NCBI RefSeq assembly: GCF_004758605.1
Contig: NZ_CP038510.1
Coordinates: 356,501-420,500, forward strand
Source of the DNA: Deinococcus metallilatus
Lineage (GTDB): Bacteria; Deinococcota; Deinococci; Deinococcales; Deinococcaceae
Length of the DNA stretch: 64,000 nucleotides
Direction: 5' to 3'
The translations under genes were made by a program, and so were the position numbers. Shown piece by piece: positions 53,731-63,681 of this stretch. Under the pieces are notes generated by a model. That model worked only from the letters and a program-made list of their open reading frames with translations. It ran no database searches and was not told where the DNA came from. The first letter of the stretch is position 1. Every line of letters begins with the position of its first letter.

Positions 53731-54785
53731 CCAGCCACCCGTCCGCCGCGTTCCGTGTCGTCCACAACTCCTTCAATGGCTTGGCCGGTGTACGGGCTGG
53801 AGCTAGCCCCCTGCCCTGCCCATCAGCACTGGATGTCTTCGTCGGGCAGGCTCTGCTGAGCGAGGACGCTGTCGGAAGTGTGCTGACCGGCAACGCGGAC
53901 CCTGCCTTACAGGCAGCGCTGCTGGACGGCGGGTGGACGCGGCTGGCGGATGACCGGTGGGGAAAATTGCATCCGCTGTTGTCGGAAACCCCCGAGAGGC
54001 TGAGCGAACGTTTGGGGGAAATCGCCGCCGTCCTTCCTGAATTCACGGCTCTCGCCGGTGCCCTTCAATCTCGCCTGCTGCGGGGAGCAGCCGGGATGAA
54101 GACGACTGGCTCTGGAGAAGACCTGAAGTGGCATTTCCAAAGCCTGGAACGGGAACTGTGGCCCACCAAGGTCATCCACGACGACTTGCCGAGTTTTATT
54201 GTGCCCGTAGGGGTGAACTGGGTGCAGTCTGTATTCGGAATGGAGGTCGCTCGGCGGCCGCCCCCATTTGGCAAGTGGTCTCCTTGGAGCGAACGGCATG
54301 TGCAGTTCTTGGCCGCCCGGCCTGATACCCGGCTCCAGCCTGGGGCGCGGCTCCTCTGGATGCAGCGAGCGACGGGCCGGGGCAAGCAAACGCGCTTGGT
54401 GGGGTGTTCCGTGCTTCAGGAAGTGCAGCAGGGGACCGTAGCGGCATTGCTGCGTACGCTCGGCCACCTGCCTGGCATGACCCGCAGCGAGGTGCAGGCC
54501 CTGGCCGGAGATCGGGACGTCCGCCTGACCGCTCTGGTGTGCATCCGACCGGAGGTGTTCACGCGAGAGGTATCGCGGCAGGAAACGCTACGGGTCGGCC
54601 TCAAACTGGGAAGTGGGCGCACGCTGTCGCGCCTTCCCCTCCGTATCTCGGGTGCCCAGTTTGCGGAACTGTATGCCCAGGGAGTGCGCCGGGAGAAGGG
54701 CGGCGAGAATATTCACCCCGAGGGTGACCGTTCGTCGCGAAGATTCACCGACTCGGCCACCAACGATTCGCCAACCGGGCACTGA
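53727..54785 (+). CDS. Protein with PUA/ASCH-like C-terminal domain
   Basis: The 352-residue protein is probably cytoplasmic. The middle and C-terminus follow a pattern I associate with PUA/ASCH-like domains fused to GNAT proteins: PSFIVPVGVNWVQSVFGMEV, LQPGARLLWMQRATGRG, LVGCSVLQEVQQGTVAALLR, then LTALVCIRPEVFTREVSRQE and LRISGAQFAELYAQGV. Such domains often bind RNA or modified nucleic acid. The N-terminal 110 residues are not recognised. It is coupled to the truncated gene upstream. Assignment is tentative. Confidence 0.5.
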   Translation: MTSHPSAAFRVVHNSFNGLAGVRAGASPLPCPSALDVFVGQALLSEDAVGSVLTGNADPALQAALLDGGWTRLADDRWGKLHPLLSETPERLSERLGEIAAVLPEFTALAGALQSRLLRGAAGMKTTGSGEDLKWHFQSLERELWPTKVIHDDLPSFIVPVGVNWVQSVFGMEVARRPPPFGKWSPWSERHVQFLAARPDTRLQPGARLLWMQRATGRGKQTRLVGCSVLQEVQQGTVAALLRTLGHLPGMTRSEVQALAGDRDVRLTALVCIRPEVFTREVSRQETLRVGLKLGSGRTLSRLPLRISGAQFAELYAQGVRREKGGENIHPEGDRSSRRFTDSATNDSPTGH

Positions 54786-55261
54786 TCGCCGCATTGCGCA
54801 GATCACCACCGCTGATGGTTCATCCCAGGTTGAGATGGCCGTTTATCAGGCACGGTGTAGAGGTAACACCTGGTGCAGGACACGCCTGACCACGCTGCAC
54901 GCGGGGACCCTCTGACACCGAGACAGACGGGGTGTGCGGCTGGCAGAGGTCGTCCGGCCACGAGGAGCACAGACAATCGCCCGGAATTCATCCGTCAGGT
55001 CCTGAAGCAGTGGGTGTCTCGTACCCCTTGGACGGCCCAGTGGTCCAGTGTGGTACGGGCAGCCTCGACCTGCACTGCCGCTGGCGACAAGCCACCCAAC
55101 GAATTCACCTGCGTGAGGCAGACGGGCTGATACCTGCTGAAGGACGAGGCCGATCAGGAGACACTCTGCAGGGGCAACCAAACTCCCATAAGTTGGTCTG
55201 GCCTCATCCGGTTGGGCAAATCTTCTCACCTATGTGCATGGGATGTGCTACAGGTGAAAAG
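54786..55261. other. Intergenic region upstream of the giant RHS gene
   Basis: About 475 bases. It presumably holds the promoter of the RHS gene. No recognisable gene, strong consensus promoter or terminator was identified; the frame of the RHS gene is open further upstream but that part is not RHS-like. Confidence 0.35.
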
Positions 55262-58200
55262 ATGGCAAAAATACCTCGTTCCTCTCAGACAGTCGGCGGA
55301 TCAGGCGAACGGCGGCGGCGCATCTATGGCGTCACCCTCGCCAGCCTATTCCTCACCCTCACGCATCTCCCCGGGGCCATGGTGGTCGCTGCCCCGCAGG
55401 TCTTTGCCCGTGTCGGGCCAGGCGTGAGTGGCTTGCCTCCCCAGGTCACGGCCTTCAGCGATCCCGGTTTTGGCGAGCTCTCCGATGCCGTGAACGTGGC
55501 GACCGGCAACGTCTACTTCGAGCTGAACCAGCTGAATTGGAACAATTCCCTGGCCTCCTCGCTCGCCACCGCATCGGCTCCGAGTCCGGCGCCTCCTCCA
55601 GAGCCAAGTCCGACGCCCTCACCCAAACCGCCCCCGAGCCCTAAGCCCAGTCCCTGCTGTACGGTCGATCCCCCTCCGGGAGGAGGCTACGGCATGTCCT
55701 CTCCCTCGACCAGCAAGACAGCGGCAAACTCGGCCCGCTCCACGTCGTCGTTCGCTTCCACCAGTACCACCTCGAGCTTCACAGCCACCCCGGATGCTCC
55801 GGGAAAGACGCAAGTCAACGGTCTCTTGCGGCTGAGCGGTTTTAACACCTATAACCTCACAGCACCCCAGGAATGGGCACTCGGCCTGGGGGATGGCGGC
55901 TATCAGTATTATCGTCGCGCCACAGATGACGAGATCAACAATGCCCCCACGTGGATCAGTGCCCGATATGCTGGCGTCCGCAGTCAGTTGACCTACTTCA
56001 TCTCCAAACCACAAGCAAGCGTTCAGGTGGACGAAACCTGGTTGGTCCAGGCTCCCGTCACACCGTTGGGCGGCGGAAGTGCACGGAATATCGTTTATTA
56101 CTACGATCATTCCGGGAACCGCACTGCCTTCTATGGTGATGGCGAGTACGCGGACTTCACGCAGACGCCGCACGAGCAGTACCGTGCCCTGAAGTTTCAG
56201 GGCGATGAGATGGGCTATGGTCCTGCGGCGCCGAAGACCGAGTTCACCTATACCGCCCCCGGCAACGGCCACCTGGCCAAGGTGCGGGATAGCTGGGGCC
56301 GCGTCACCACCTACACGTGGGATGAGGCCGCAGGAGTTGTCGTCGCGGTCAACATGCTCCTCCAGGACGAGAACGACAACAACTCCTGGATGCGGCGGAT
56401 CGAGTACGCGTACGAGGTGGTGGGGAATCAGCGGGTGGTCACCTATATGGCCTTCCGAACCTATGACGGCCGGGGCAACCGCATCGGGCGTTGGTTCGAT
56501 CTGAACTACCGCCTGGGCACAAACAATGAGGTGTTGCTGTATCAGCTCATCCGGCCTTCGCTGGCGGGCAATGTGGAAGGCACCCTGGGCGAGGGGGGCG
56601 GCAAGACCACCACCTACACCTACGACAGCCAGAACCAGGTCATTCGGACCAGCACGCCCGGCGAGCCGGACACCACCTTCTCCTACGGGCAGTCCACGGC
56701 GGACACGGGGGCAGGGGGACCGCGTGTCACCCAGCAGCAGGGGGACCGCGTCACGGTGTACGAATTCTCCCCCGAGGGCTGGCTCCGCAACAGGAGCGTC
56801 CGCCACTTCAACCCGGTCAGGGGTGTGGATCAAGACCCGCGCAACAGCATCTGGAACGGTCTGAATACCATGTCGTGGTATGACGCTGCCGGGCACCTGC
56901 TCGCCCAGAACCTGCCCAGCGGGATGCAGTTGCAGTACACCTATGACCGGCACGGCAACCGAATCACCGAGGCGGTCTACCCGAATGCAGTCAACTGGGC
57001 ACCGACCCCGCCAGCCGGTTATGAGCGCCTCACCGAATACACCTACGACAACGACAACCGCCTGACCCGCGAAACACAGGTGGCCCGCAGTGGTCAGGGC
57101 AAGGCCGGATATTTGGGGACCGCCTCGGATGCGTCCTTTAGTTACGGTAGTGTCGAGAAGCGGTACACCTATGGCCAGCACGATCCGGTTCAATCGAGTA
57201 CGGGGCCTTTCACTGCGGTTCGGCTGGTGGCCGAAGACCTGTATGTGGCGGGGGAACTGAGACGCCAATTCCACACGGCCCTCGATGTGTACGGGCGGAC
57301 CACCAACACGGTCCTGTTTCTGAACGGCTCGCCCTACAAGACGGTGGACTACTCCTACTACGGCGACGGTGCCTACGTGGGGCTGGTCTACCCCAGCAGC
57401 ATGACCACCCCCAAGACCGATGGCCGGACCTATGACCGGGACAAGAGTGTCCGGCAGTATGCCGATCAGGTGTCAGCCAAGGTCAGCAATGGTGTCCGCA
57501 CCGAGTACCTGTACGACGAGTACGGCAATGTTGCCCGCGAGCTGCTGCCCACTGCCCACACCTATGCTTGGGACAATGGGGTGGCCAAGAATGCGCAGCG
57601 GCACCACTGGTGGATGTACAACGGGTTCGGTCAACCCGTCTGGGAATCGATGTGGGAATATCTGCCGGAAAAAGACAGCTGGCCGCAACTGATCAGTCGG
57701 CAGTGGGCGTACTACGCCTCGGGTGAACTCGACGCCTCCTGGGAAGGGACCCCTGACCGGGTCACGGATTATCGCTACTACATGGACGAAGCCAATCGAG
57801 GCCGGTTGGCCGCCAAGGTGACCGGTGTGGGCAGCAGCAACGCTTTCGGGGTCAACACACCCCACGAAACCATCAACTACACCTACGACGGTTATGGGCG
57901 GCCCAACGCGACCAACGTGGACGGCTTCACCACGACGCTCACCTACGACAGCCTTGATCGCGTGGTGCAGACCGTCAACCCCGACGGCAGCTACCGGAAG
58001 ATGGAATATGACTCAGGTGGGAACCTCCATCTCGAAGTGATCAAGAATGTGGGCGCTCCCGAGCAGGTCGTCTGGCATGAGTGGGACACGCTGGGCCGCG
58101 AGGTCAACACCATCTACCCCGAAGGGACCGTCCGGACCTACTACGACGCCTTTGACCGGCCTGTCAAGATTACCGATAACCGGCTCACCATGAACGGCAG

Positions 58201-61200
58201 CGAGAACGACCGATCGACGTATCTTGTGTACGACACTGCTGGCAACCTGGGCAAGGAACTCGGTCCGGCTCTGGTGACGGCAGGGGGGCAACCCTATACG
58301 GACGCGCGCCGCCCTTACGCGGAATACGGGTACGACCAGATGGATCGCCGCACCGTCGAGGGCCGCCTGCTCTACGGGGCCACAATTACCCCCTCCACCA
58401 TGACCTTCCCCAATGGCGCTGCGGTGGCCTGGACGAACACGACCTACGATGTCTTCAATCGCCCCACCAAAATCACGAACGCGGAAGGGTATGAAAGTTA
58501 CTTCTCCTATGACAATGGTGACAACCTCACCACCGTTTCCAAGCAGGTCTGGAAGGGGAATGAAACCGACCGCGACACCGTGCGGAATGGCTTCGACTGG
58601 GTGATCACGCGCACGGCCTATGATGCCCTCGCGCATCCCGTGCAGCAGGTGGACGCAAGAGGGAACAGCAGACGGACCACGTATGGTTTCTTCGGCCCCA
58701 CGATGCAGGTGGACGAACGCAACATCGTCACCAAGGTCTTCACCTATACCCCGGACGGCCTGCTCGAAGGGGTGTGGGAGCCGGACAACAACACCAGTAC
58801 CACTGCGCAGTATGGCAGCGTGGACCGTTGGAATCCCGGTGGCACGCACGTCCGGGTAGAGTACCGGGAGTACGACAACCGCGTGTTCCCAGCCCGCATC
58901 TATACCGCCCACATGAACACACCGGCTGGTCCCAGCAGTGGAGCCTTGACCAGTTACGTGTACAACGACCAGGGCAAGCCCACCCGCACCACCCTGCCCC
59001 CTGATCAGGGCGGTGCGACCGCCACCATTGAGCAGGACTATGACAACACCGGCAACGTGCTGCGGATCAAGGATGCCAACGGCTTCCCCACCACCTTCAC
59101 CTACGACTGGGCTGGACGGCTGGTAGGCAAGCAGGAACAGGCTCGGCCCGGGAATCAGACGGACATCGATGCGGGCCTGGGGAATGGCCTTTCCTCTTCC
59201 TATAGGTATGACGCGACTGGGAATCTGACCTACAAGACGGAACACGGCCTGATCACCGAGTACCGCTACAACAGTCTGGGGAAGGTTATCTCCGAAAGCC
59301 GTCCCCGGGTGGGGGACGGCACTGGCAGCAACTGGAAGCTGCGCACCTACCGCCTGGACGGTCTGAAGACCGCCGAAACCAGCTACGACTACTCCGGCAA
59401 TCTGGCGAGCTATCCGAATGTGATCAGTGCCTGGGATGCCAATGTTGCGCCGGGAGCCTCCGGCAACATCACCCAACGCGAATACGACTATGTCGGGAAT
59501 CCCATGTTTACGACCTCCTGGGGCCCCTGGCGAGCCTGGGAGAAGACGGAGCACACTTCTTATGACGGCGTAGGCAACCGCTACAAACGCCGCTTTTGGG
59601 GCAGCACGGCCATCTATGCCGAGCAGCGCAATGCTAGTGGTGCACCGCTGGGTCATGGAAACGTCTGGACCTACTGGCGGTACGACTCCAACAGGAACCT
59701 GATCGAGAAGTGGGATACACCCGGCAACAGCAGCAACGAGGGTGTGAATGATCCCAACGACCGGCAGAACGTGTTCACGTACACGTACAGCGCGACGAAC
59801 AAGGAAGCGGGCCAAAGTCGGACCATTCAGGTGAAGTACCGCAGCCAGGTGCCGAACAACAGCCTGAACACCACCTATGGCAGCAACGGTGTTCTGGTCG
59901 CCGCAAGTGAGGCCAATACCACAACGAGTTACACCGAACGCGACCAGATCGAGAAGGCGACCACGACAGACAAGACGCCTTACCTGGACGGCAATAATCC
60001 GACCCAGCAGGGCGTGCTGGGTGGGGCCATCACCCGTCACCAGCGCTACGCCTACTACGCAGATGGGCGGGTCCAGAACAGCTGGACCGGCGACGGCACC
60101 ACGGATACCGCCTACAAGGGAGTCGAAAGCTATGACCAGCGTGGGCGTGAACTCGCGGTGTACGACAGCAACGGCGGCCTGAAGAAGACTGCTCCCGCAC
60201 GGACCTCCAGCACCTATGGAACGGACGGCTCTGTCTTCAGCAAGATCGATCAGAGTGGGTACACGGTCTATACCGTCAACACGGCTGTTACTGTGGGTGG
60301 GCTGACAGCATCCAGCGTCGTGTTCAATAATCCAAGCAATTACGTTAAGCAGCAAAGCACCACAACCACCACGTACAGTTATGCCAATGGTTCTGCCTTG
60401 ACGGGTGTGCCTTACAGCATCCGATTCAGCACCGGATCGTGCTTTGAAAATCCCGAAACCGGAATAAATCCCTGTTATACACAGAACAATGCGTACTCGG
60501 CGTACGGCGAATTGATCCGCAGCACGGACGCCAACGGCGTTCCTGCCTATTCCGCCACATACAACGGCGGCGGGAGCATGACCGGCGAAACCAGAGGCAA
60601 TATCAACATCACCTATGTCTTGGATTCACGTGGCAACCGCCTGAGTGTGAGTGGTGGGAATGAGAGCGGGTATGTCAAGCGTTACGATGCAGACGACCGG
60701 GTCGCACAATTCAACAACCTGAACAACAACGCGGTCAGTACGACCTTCTGCTCGGACAAGTGCTACGGTGTCGGAAATCGTTACAACGATTTCCGCTACG
60801 ACCCGCTGGGGCAGCAGGTGCTCAGCAGCACCGCCCAGATCGAGGAACAGAACGCGGCCCCGTGGTTACAGGAACACGGGGTGTGGCGGGACGTGAACAG
60901 CACCACCATCGTGAACGGTGAAGCGCAGCTGATCCTGCGCAAGGCAGGCAACTACATCTGGAAGTGCAAGCAGTCCTGGAGTGGGAGCATCAGTTGCAGT
61001 TTGTGGAGTGACACCTACCGCAACAACGCCCCACAGTACCGGGATGCCGCGTACTCTCTGGCGGATGGGTACAACGACGACACCACCTGGGACGGGACCA
61101 AACCCTTCGCGGTGACGGCCAGCGTCGAGCAGTTGGATGCTCCGCTCCAGACACTGAGCAGCACCCTGAAGATCAACCCACTCGACCTGGCGCCGCCTAC

Positions 61201-62992
61201 CCTGCCCAAATTGCCTGACCCCAGCCAGATTCAACAGGGGGAGGGCGTGCAGGCCAAAGATGCTCCTGTGACGACGGAACAGGTGCAAAAGATCAACCCA
61301 CCCAGTCAGGACAAGCACCCGGCAGATTTGCAGGGTGGCACCCAGGGTACTCGCCAGGCCAAGCCCCGTGATGGAGCAGTGCTTATCCAGGAAGTACCTG
61401 CCAACTTCGATGACGGCGAAGGCTTCCAGACTGCCGTCTATGCGGTAACCAGCAAAAAGGATTATCTGTTGGAAATTCAAACACTTGGAACAGAGGACGA
61501 CTTTAAAGCATGGCTTGTCCGAGTGACGGATGTTAAGGGAAGAGCCTGGGTTGACGGAAAAACAATTAATGCAGCACTTGGCGATGCCGATAGAGCTTCT
61601 CGCGAAATTGCCCTAGCAACTATTAAGTTGGCAAAAGAAAATAACTTTGGCAGCGAAACTATCAAGAACCTGGAGGATACATTTGAGGCTATTTCTAATC
61701 TGTCGCCAATTGCTAGGCTGCATGAAACAGCAATTGTCGCTTTGGAGGTCTTTGCCGCAACAAAGGGCGTTGGCGACAAATCTTTTGGAATGTCCATGCG
61801 AGAAACCGGAAGACTTGCCCGTAAGGCATTGGCCTCCACAAGTCAGGCTGATTTTTCGCAGAGTATGGCTACCTTAATCGATAGCGTCAACACTCCGGGC
61901 GAGGGTTATCATCCTATTGCCCCTGGGCAGATTGGAGAGCTATTCAAATCGGGCAGTTTCAGCTATAGCAGCAGGATTGGCTTTCTATTGAGTCCCGAGA
62001 TGTACTGGCTTGACAAAGTATACAGCGGTGAGTTGCTTGCTGATGCAGTTACTGCTGGGGTTATAGGCGGGGGTGTGGCTTTTGCCAGATTTACGAAGAT
62101 GGCGGGGTCCCTAAAATCTTCGCGTTCCCAATATTACGGTGGTCGGACCAGTAATGGGTATGACTTACGCTCGCCCTGTCCCAACTCCTTCACCCCCTCC
62201 ACGCCCGTCCGCACCCTCTCTGGTCTGATTGCCATCTCTGCTCTGACCGTCGGGACTCCCGTCTTGGCCTACAACGAGCAGACGGGTGAGAATGGCTACT
62301 ACCCCATCACGGCTGTCCACAAGAACACCGACCCGGAGATCACCTACCTTGCTATCCAGGACCCTGAGCAGGGGAACAAGCTGGAGTACATCCAGACGAC
62401 ACCGGAACACCCCTTCTACGTCAAGGCGTGGTCTGACACCGGGGAGACGCCCAAACCCGTCGGCCACGAGGACCTGGGCAAGAACTGGGTGGGTGCCGGG
62501 CACCTCAAGATTGGGGATAAGATCAAGCAGGCGGACGGCACCACCGGCGTCGTCGCCAACGTGGTCACCCTCGGGCAGACGCGGGAGATGTTCAATCTCA
62601 CCGTCTCCGAGGCTCACACGTACTATGTGGGCCAGGACGGCTGGTTGGTTCATAACTGTGGGCCAAACCCGTTTGTCAACAACAAGGGGCAGATGTACCC
62701 GCTGTTCAAGGACCCTAGAACTGGGGAATACATAAGCCCGCCGTCCGGCTTTAACCTTACTCAAGTTCCTAAAGCTAATCGTGTGACTTGGACTAATAAG
62801 GAACGAGGAGAGTTCATCAAGGAGTGGTATGACCGTGGTTACTCTACACCTGAGGGCGGTTGGGCTAACTATGACATTCATCATATCCTGCCGAGGGAGT
62901 ATGGCGGCACGAACGATTTTATGAATCTCGTTCCAATGCCTAGAGATTTCCATCAGCAAGTCGTTACTCCTTGGTGGGCAGGCTTCAAATGA
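55262..62992 (+). CDS. Giant RHS/YD-repeat protein with HINT and HNH nuclease tip D
   Basis: The protein has 2576 residues from the ATG at 55262 (AGGTGA upstream). A basic N-terminus and hydrophobic segment (GVTLASLFLTLTHLPGAMVV, about 22-45) form an export signal. A Pro/Ser-rich stretch (about 103-140) precedes YD/RHS repeats (about 320-1850), which build the toxin shell. The linker (LQTLSSTLKINPLDL) is followed by a lower-GC helical region (about 2060-2300), a HINT self-cleaving domain (about 2306-2466, from CPNSFTPSTPVRTLSG to VHNC), and a toxin of about 110 residues with DIHHILPREYGGTNDFMNLV (His2540, His2541), an HNH-type nuclease. HINT probably releases the nuclease. The immunity gene overlaps its stop by 4 nt. 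Confidence 0.9.
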   Translation: MAKIPRSSQTVGGSGERRRRIYGVTLASLFLTLTHLPGAMVVAAPQVFARVGPGVSGLPPQVTAFSDPGFGELSDAVNVATGNVYFELNQLNWNNSLASSLATASAPSPAPPPEPSPTPSPKPPPSPKPSPCCTVDPPPGGGYGMSSPSTSKTAANSARSTSSFASTSTTSSFTATPDAPGKTQVNGLLRLSGFNTYNLTAPQEWALGLGDGGYQYYRRATDDEINNAPTWISARYAGVRSQLTYFISKPQASVQVDETWLVQAPVTPLGGGSARNIVYYYDHSGNRTAFYGDGEYADFTQTPHEQYRALKFQGDEMGYGPAAPKTEFTYTAPGNGHLAKVRDSWGRVTTYTWDEAAGVVVAVNMLLQDENDNNSWMRRIEYAYEVVGNQRVVTYMAFRTYDGRGNRIGRWFDLNYRLGTNNEVLLYQLIRPSLAGNVEGTLGEGGGKTTTYTYDSQNQVIRTSTPGEPDTTFSYGQSTADTGAGGPRVTQQQGDRVTVYEFSPEGWLRNRSVRHFNPVRGVDQDPRNSIWNGLNTMSWYDAAGHLLAQNLPSGMQLQYTYDRHGNRITEAVYPNAVNWAPTPPAGYERLTEYTYDNDNRLTRETQVARSGQGKAGYLGTASDASFSYGSVEKRYTYGQHDPVQSSTGPFTAVRLVAEDLYVAGELRRQFHTALDVYGRTTNTVLFLNGSPYKTVDYSYYGDGAYVGLVYPSSMTTPKTDGRTYDRDKSVRQYADQVSAKVSNGVRTEYLYDEYGNVARELLPTAHTYAWDNGVAKNAQRHHWWMYNGFGQPVWESMWEYLPEKDSWPQLISRQWAYYASGELDASWEGTPDRVTDYRYYMDEANRGRLAAKVTGVGSSNAFGVNTPHETINYTYDGYGRPNATNVDGFTTTLTYDSLDRVVQTVNPDGSYRKMEYDSGGNLHLEVIKNVGAPEQVVWHEWDTLGREVNTIYPEGTVRTYYDAFDRPVKITDNRLTMNGSENDRSTYLVYDTAGNLGKELGPALVTAGGQPYTDARRPYAEYGYDQMDRRTVEGRLLYGATITPSTMTFPNGAAVAWTNTTYDVFNRPTKITNAEGYESYFSYDNGDNLTTVSKQVWKGNETDRDTVRNGFDWVITRTAYDALAHPVQQVDARGNSRRTTYGFFGPTMQVDERNIVTKVFTYTPDGLLEGVWEPDNNTSTTAQYGSVDRWNPGGTHVRVEYREYDNRVFPARIYTAHMNTPAGPSSGALTSYVYNDQGKPTRTTLPPDQGGATATIEQDYDNTGNVLRIKDANGFPTTFTYDWAGRLVGKQEQARPGNQTDIDAGLGNGLSSSYRYDATGNLTYKTEHGLITEYRYNSLGKVISESRPRVGDGTGSNWKLRTYRLDGLKTAETSYDYSGNLASYPNVISAWDANVAPGASGNITQREYDYVGNPMFTTSWGPWRAWEKTEHTSYDGVGNRYKRRFWGSTAIYAEQRNASGAPLGHGNVWTYWRYDSNRNLIEKWDTPGNSSNEGVNDPNDRQNVFTYTYSATNKEAGQSRTIQVKYRSQVPNNSLNTTYGSNGVLVAASEANTTTSYTERDQIEKATTTDKTPYLDGNNPTQQGVLGGAITRHQRYAYYADGRVQNSWTGDGTTDTAYKGVESYDQRGRELAVYDSNGGLKKTAPARTSSTYGTDGSVFSKIDQSGYTVYTVNTAVTVGGLTASSVVFNNPSNYVKQQSTTTTTYSYANGSALTGVPYSIRFSTGSCFENPETGINPCYTQNNAYSAYGELIRSTDANGVPAYSATYNGGGSMTGETRGNINITYVLDSRGNRLSVSGGNESGYVKRYDADDRVAQFNNLNNNAVSTTFCSDKCYGVGNRYNDFRYDPLGQQVLSSTAQIEEQNAAPWLQEHGVWRDVNSTTIVNGEAQLILRKAGNYIWKCKQSWSGSISCSLWSDTYRNNAPQYRDAAYSLADGYNDDTTWDGTKPFAVTASVEQLDAPLQTLSSTLKINPLDLAPPTLPKLPDPSQIQQGEGVQAKDAPVTTEQVQKINPPSQDKHPADLQGGTQGTRQAKPRDGAVLIQEVPANFDDGEGFQTAVYAVTSKKDYLLEIQTLGTEDDFKAWLVRVTDVKGRAWVDGKTINAALGDADRASREIALATIKLAKENNFGSETIKNLEDTFEAISNLSPIARLHETAIVALEVFAATKGVGDKSFGMSMRETGRLARKALASTSQADFSQSMATLIDSVNTPGEGYHPIAPGQIGELFKSGSFSYSSRIGFLLSPEMYWLDKVYSGELLADAVTAGVIGGGVAFARFTKMAGSLKSSRSQYYGGRTSNGYDLRSPCPNSFTPSTPVRTLSGLIAISALTVGTPVLAYNEQTGENGYYPITAVHKNTDPEITYLAIQDPEQGNKLEYIQTTPEHPFYVKAWSDTGETPKPVGHEDLGKNWVGAGHLKIGDKIKQADGTTGVVANVVTLGQTREMFNLTVSEAHTYYVGQDGWLVHNCGPNPFVNNKGQMYPLFKDPRTGEYISPPSGFNLTQVPKANRVTWTNKERGEFIKEWYDRGYSTPEGGWANYDIHHILPREYGGTNDFMNLVPMPRDFHQQVVTPWWAGFK

Positions 62993-63483
62993 GCAGCATA
63001 TCTTCGATCCTTGATAGCTTGAGCTTAATTCCCTCTGAAACCCTAGACTTTGGAAGTGGAGTCTTGTCGGAATATAAATCATACTACGTACCAGCCGCCG
63101 AAGAACTTCAAAACGATGTGAACTCGCACGACATTCCAGCAGAGCTTAAGAAGCTTTGGAGTAAGGCATCGAGGACATCTATATATGAAGATATGTCTTA
63201 TGGACAGTGGGGGCTAGTTATACATGATAACTCCTGGGCTCACCGAGAAACTGAACTCTACAGAGACATGTACCCAGATCAGTTAAGCACCCAAGATCTT
63301 ATTTTTGGAGAATTCTTAGGTGACAGCGAAAAGGCGATTATCTCGCTCGATCCTGCTGATTATGGCTCAATAAAAATTATGCAGCCTCTTGAAAGCAAGG
63401 AGGACTGGCCCGTAGTGGCGTCGTCACTAAGTGAGTTTCTTGAAAAGTTATTAGAAGGCAAGGGGCAAAAATACTGGTCGTAA
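62989..63483 (+). CDS. SUKH (SMI1/KNR4)-like immunity protein
   Basis: The 164-residue cytoplasmic protein has the look of the SUKH superfamily: an N-terminal helix, IPAELKKLWSKASRTSIYED, a central YGQWGLVIHDNSW strand pair and FGEFLGDSEKAIISLDPADYG. SUKH proteins are the commonest immunity partners of nuclease tips. Its ATG overlaps the RHS stop codon (ATGA), and it is AT-rich like the toxin region. It should neutralise the HNH tip D. A weak match to another immunity family cannot be excluded. Confidence 0.75.
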   Translation: MSSISSILDSLSLIPSETLDFGSGVLSEYKSYYVPAAEELQNDVNSHDIPAELKKLWSKASRTSIYEDMSYGQWGLVIHDNSWAHRETELYRDMYPDQLSTQDLIFGEFLGDSEKAIISLDPADYGSIKIMQPLESKEDWPVVASSLSEFLEKLLEGKGQKYWS

Positions 63484-63575
63484 TTTCTAGTTTTCTTCGT
63501 GACTATAAGAAGTTCTAAAACCAATCAAATGCCCGATTATTGACCACGAACCCTCGTACCGCCGCCTTCTAAAAT

Positions 63576-63611
63576 AGCCGCTCCAGTACCCTTCTGGAAC
63601 TTGGAGCGGCT
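63576..63611 (+). terminator. Terminator after tip D immunity gene
   Basis: AGCCGCTCCA (63576-63585) pairs with TGGAGCGGCT (63602-63611) across a 16-nt loop, followed by TAATTTCTGTT. It lies about 90 nt after the SUKH gene and before the convergent integrase gene. Confidence 0.7.
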
Positions 63612-63647
63612 TAATTTCTGTTCAAGATCACCTTTGTTAAGTGACAG

Positions 63648-63667
63648 GGTGCTACCGAGGTGCTACC
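63648..63667. repeat. Tandem GGTGCTACC repeat beside the integrase gene
   Basis: GGTGCTACC occurs at 63648-63656 and 63659-63667, an 11-bp period, directly after the 3' end of the integrase gene. It could be part of an attachment site or a recombinase arm-binding site. Confidence 0.35.
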
Positions 63668-63681
63668 TCGCCGGTTTCTGC

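Noticed and set aside
62177..62659. Splicing intein in the giant RHS protein
   Set aside because: The HINT block ends in HNC followed by toxin sequence that starts no interrupted host domain. Its place just before a polymorphic toxin fits the release-type HINT seen in RHS/CDI proteins.
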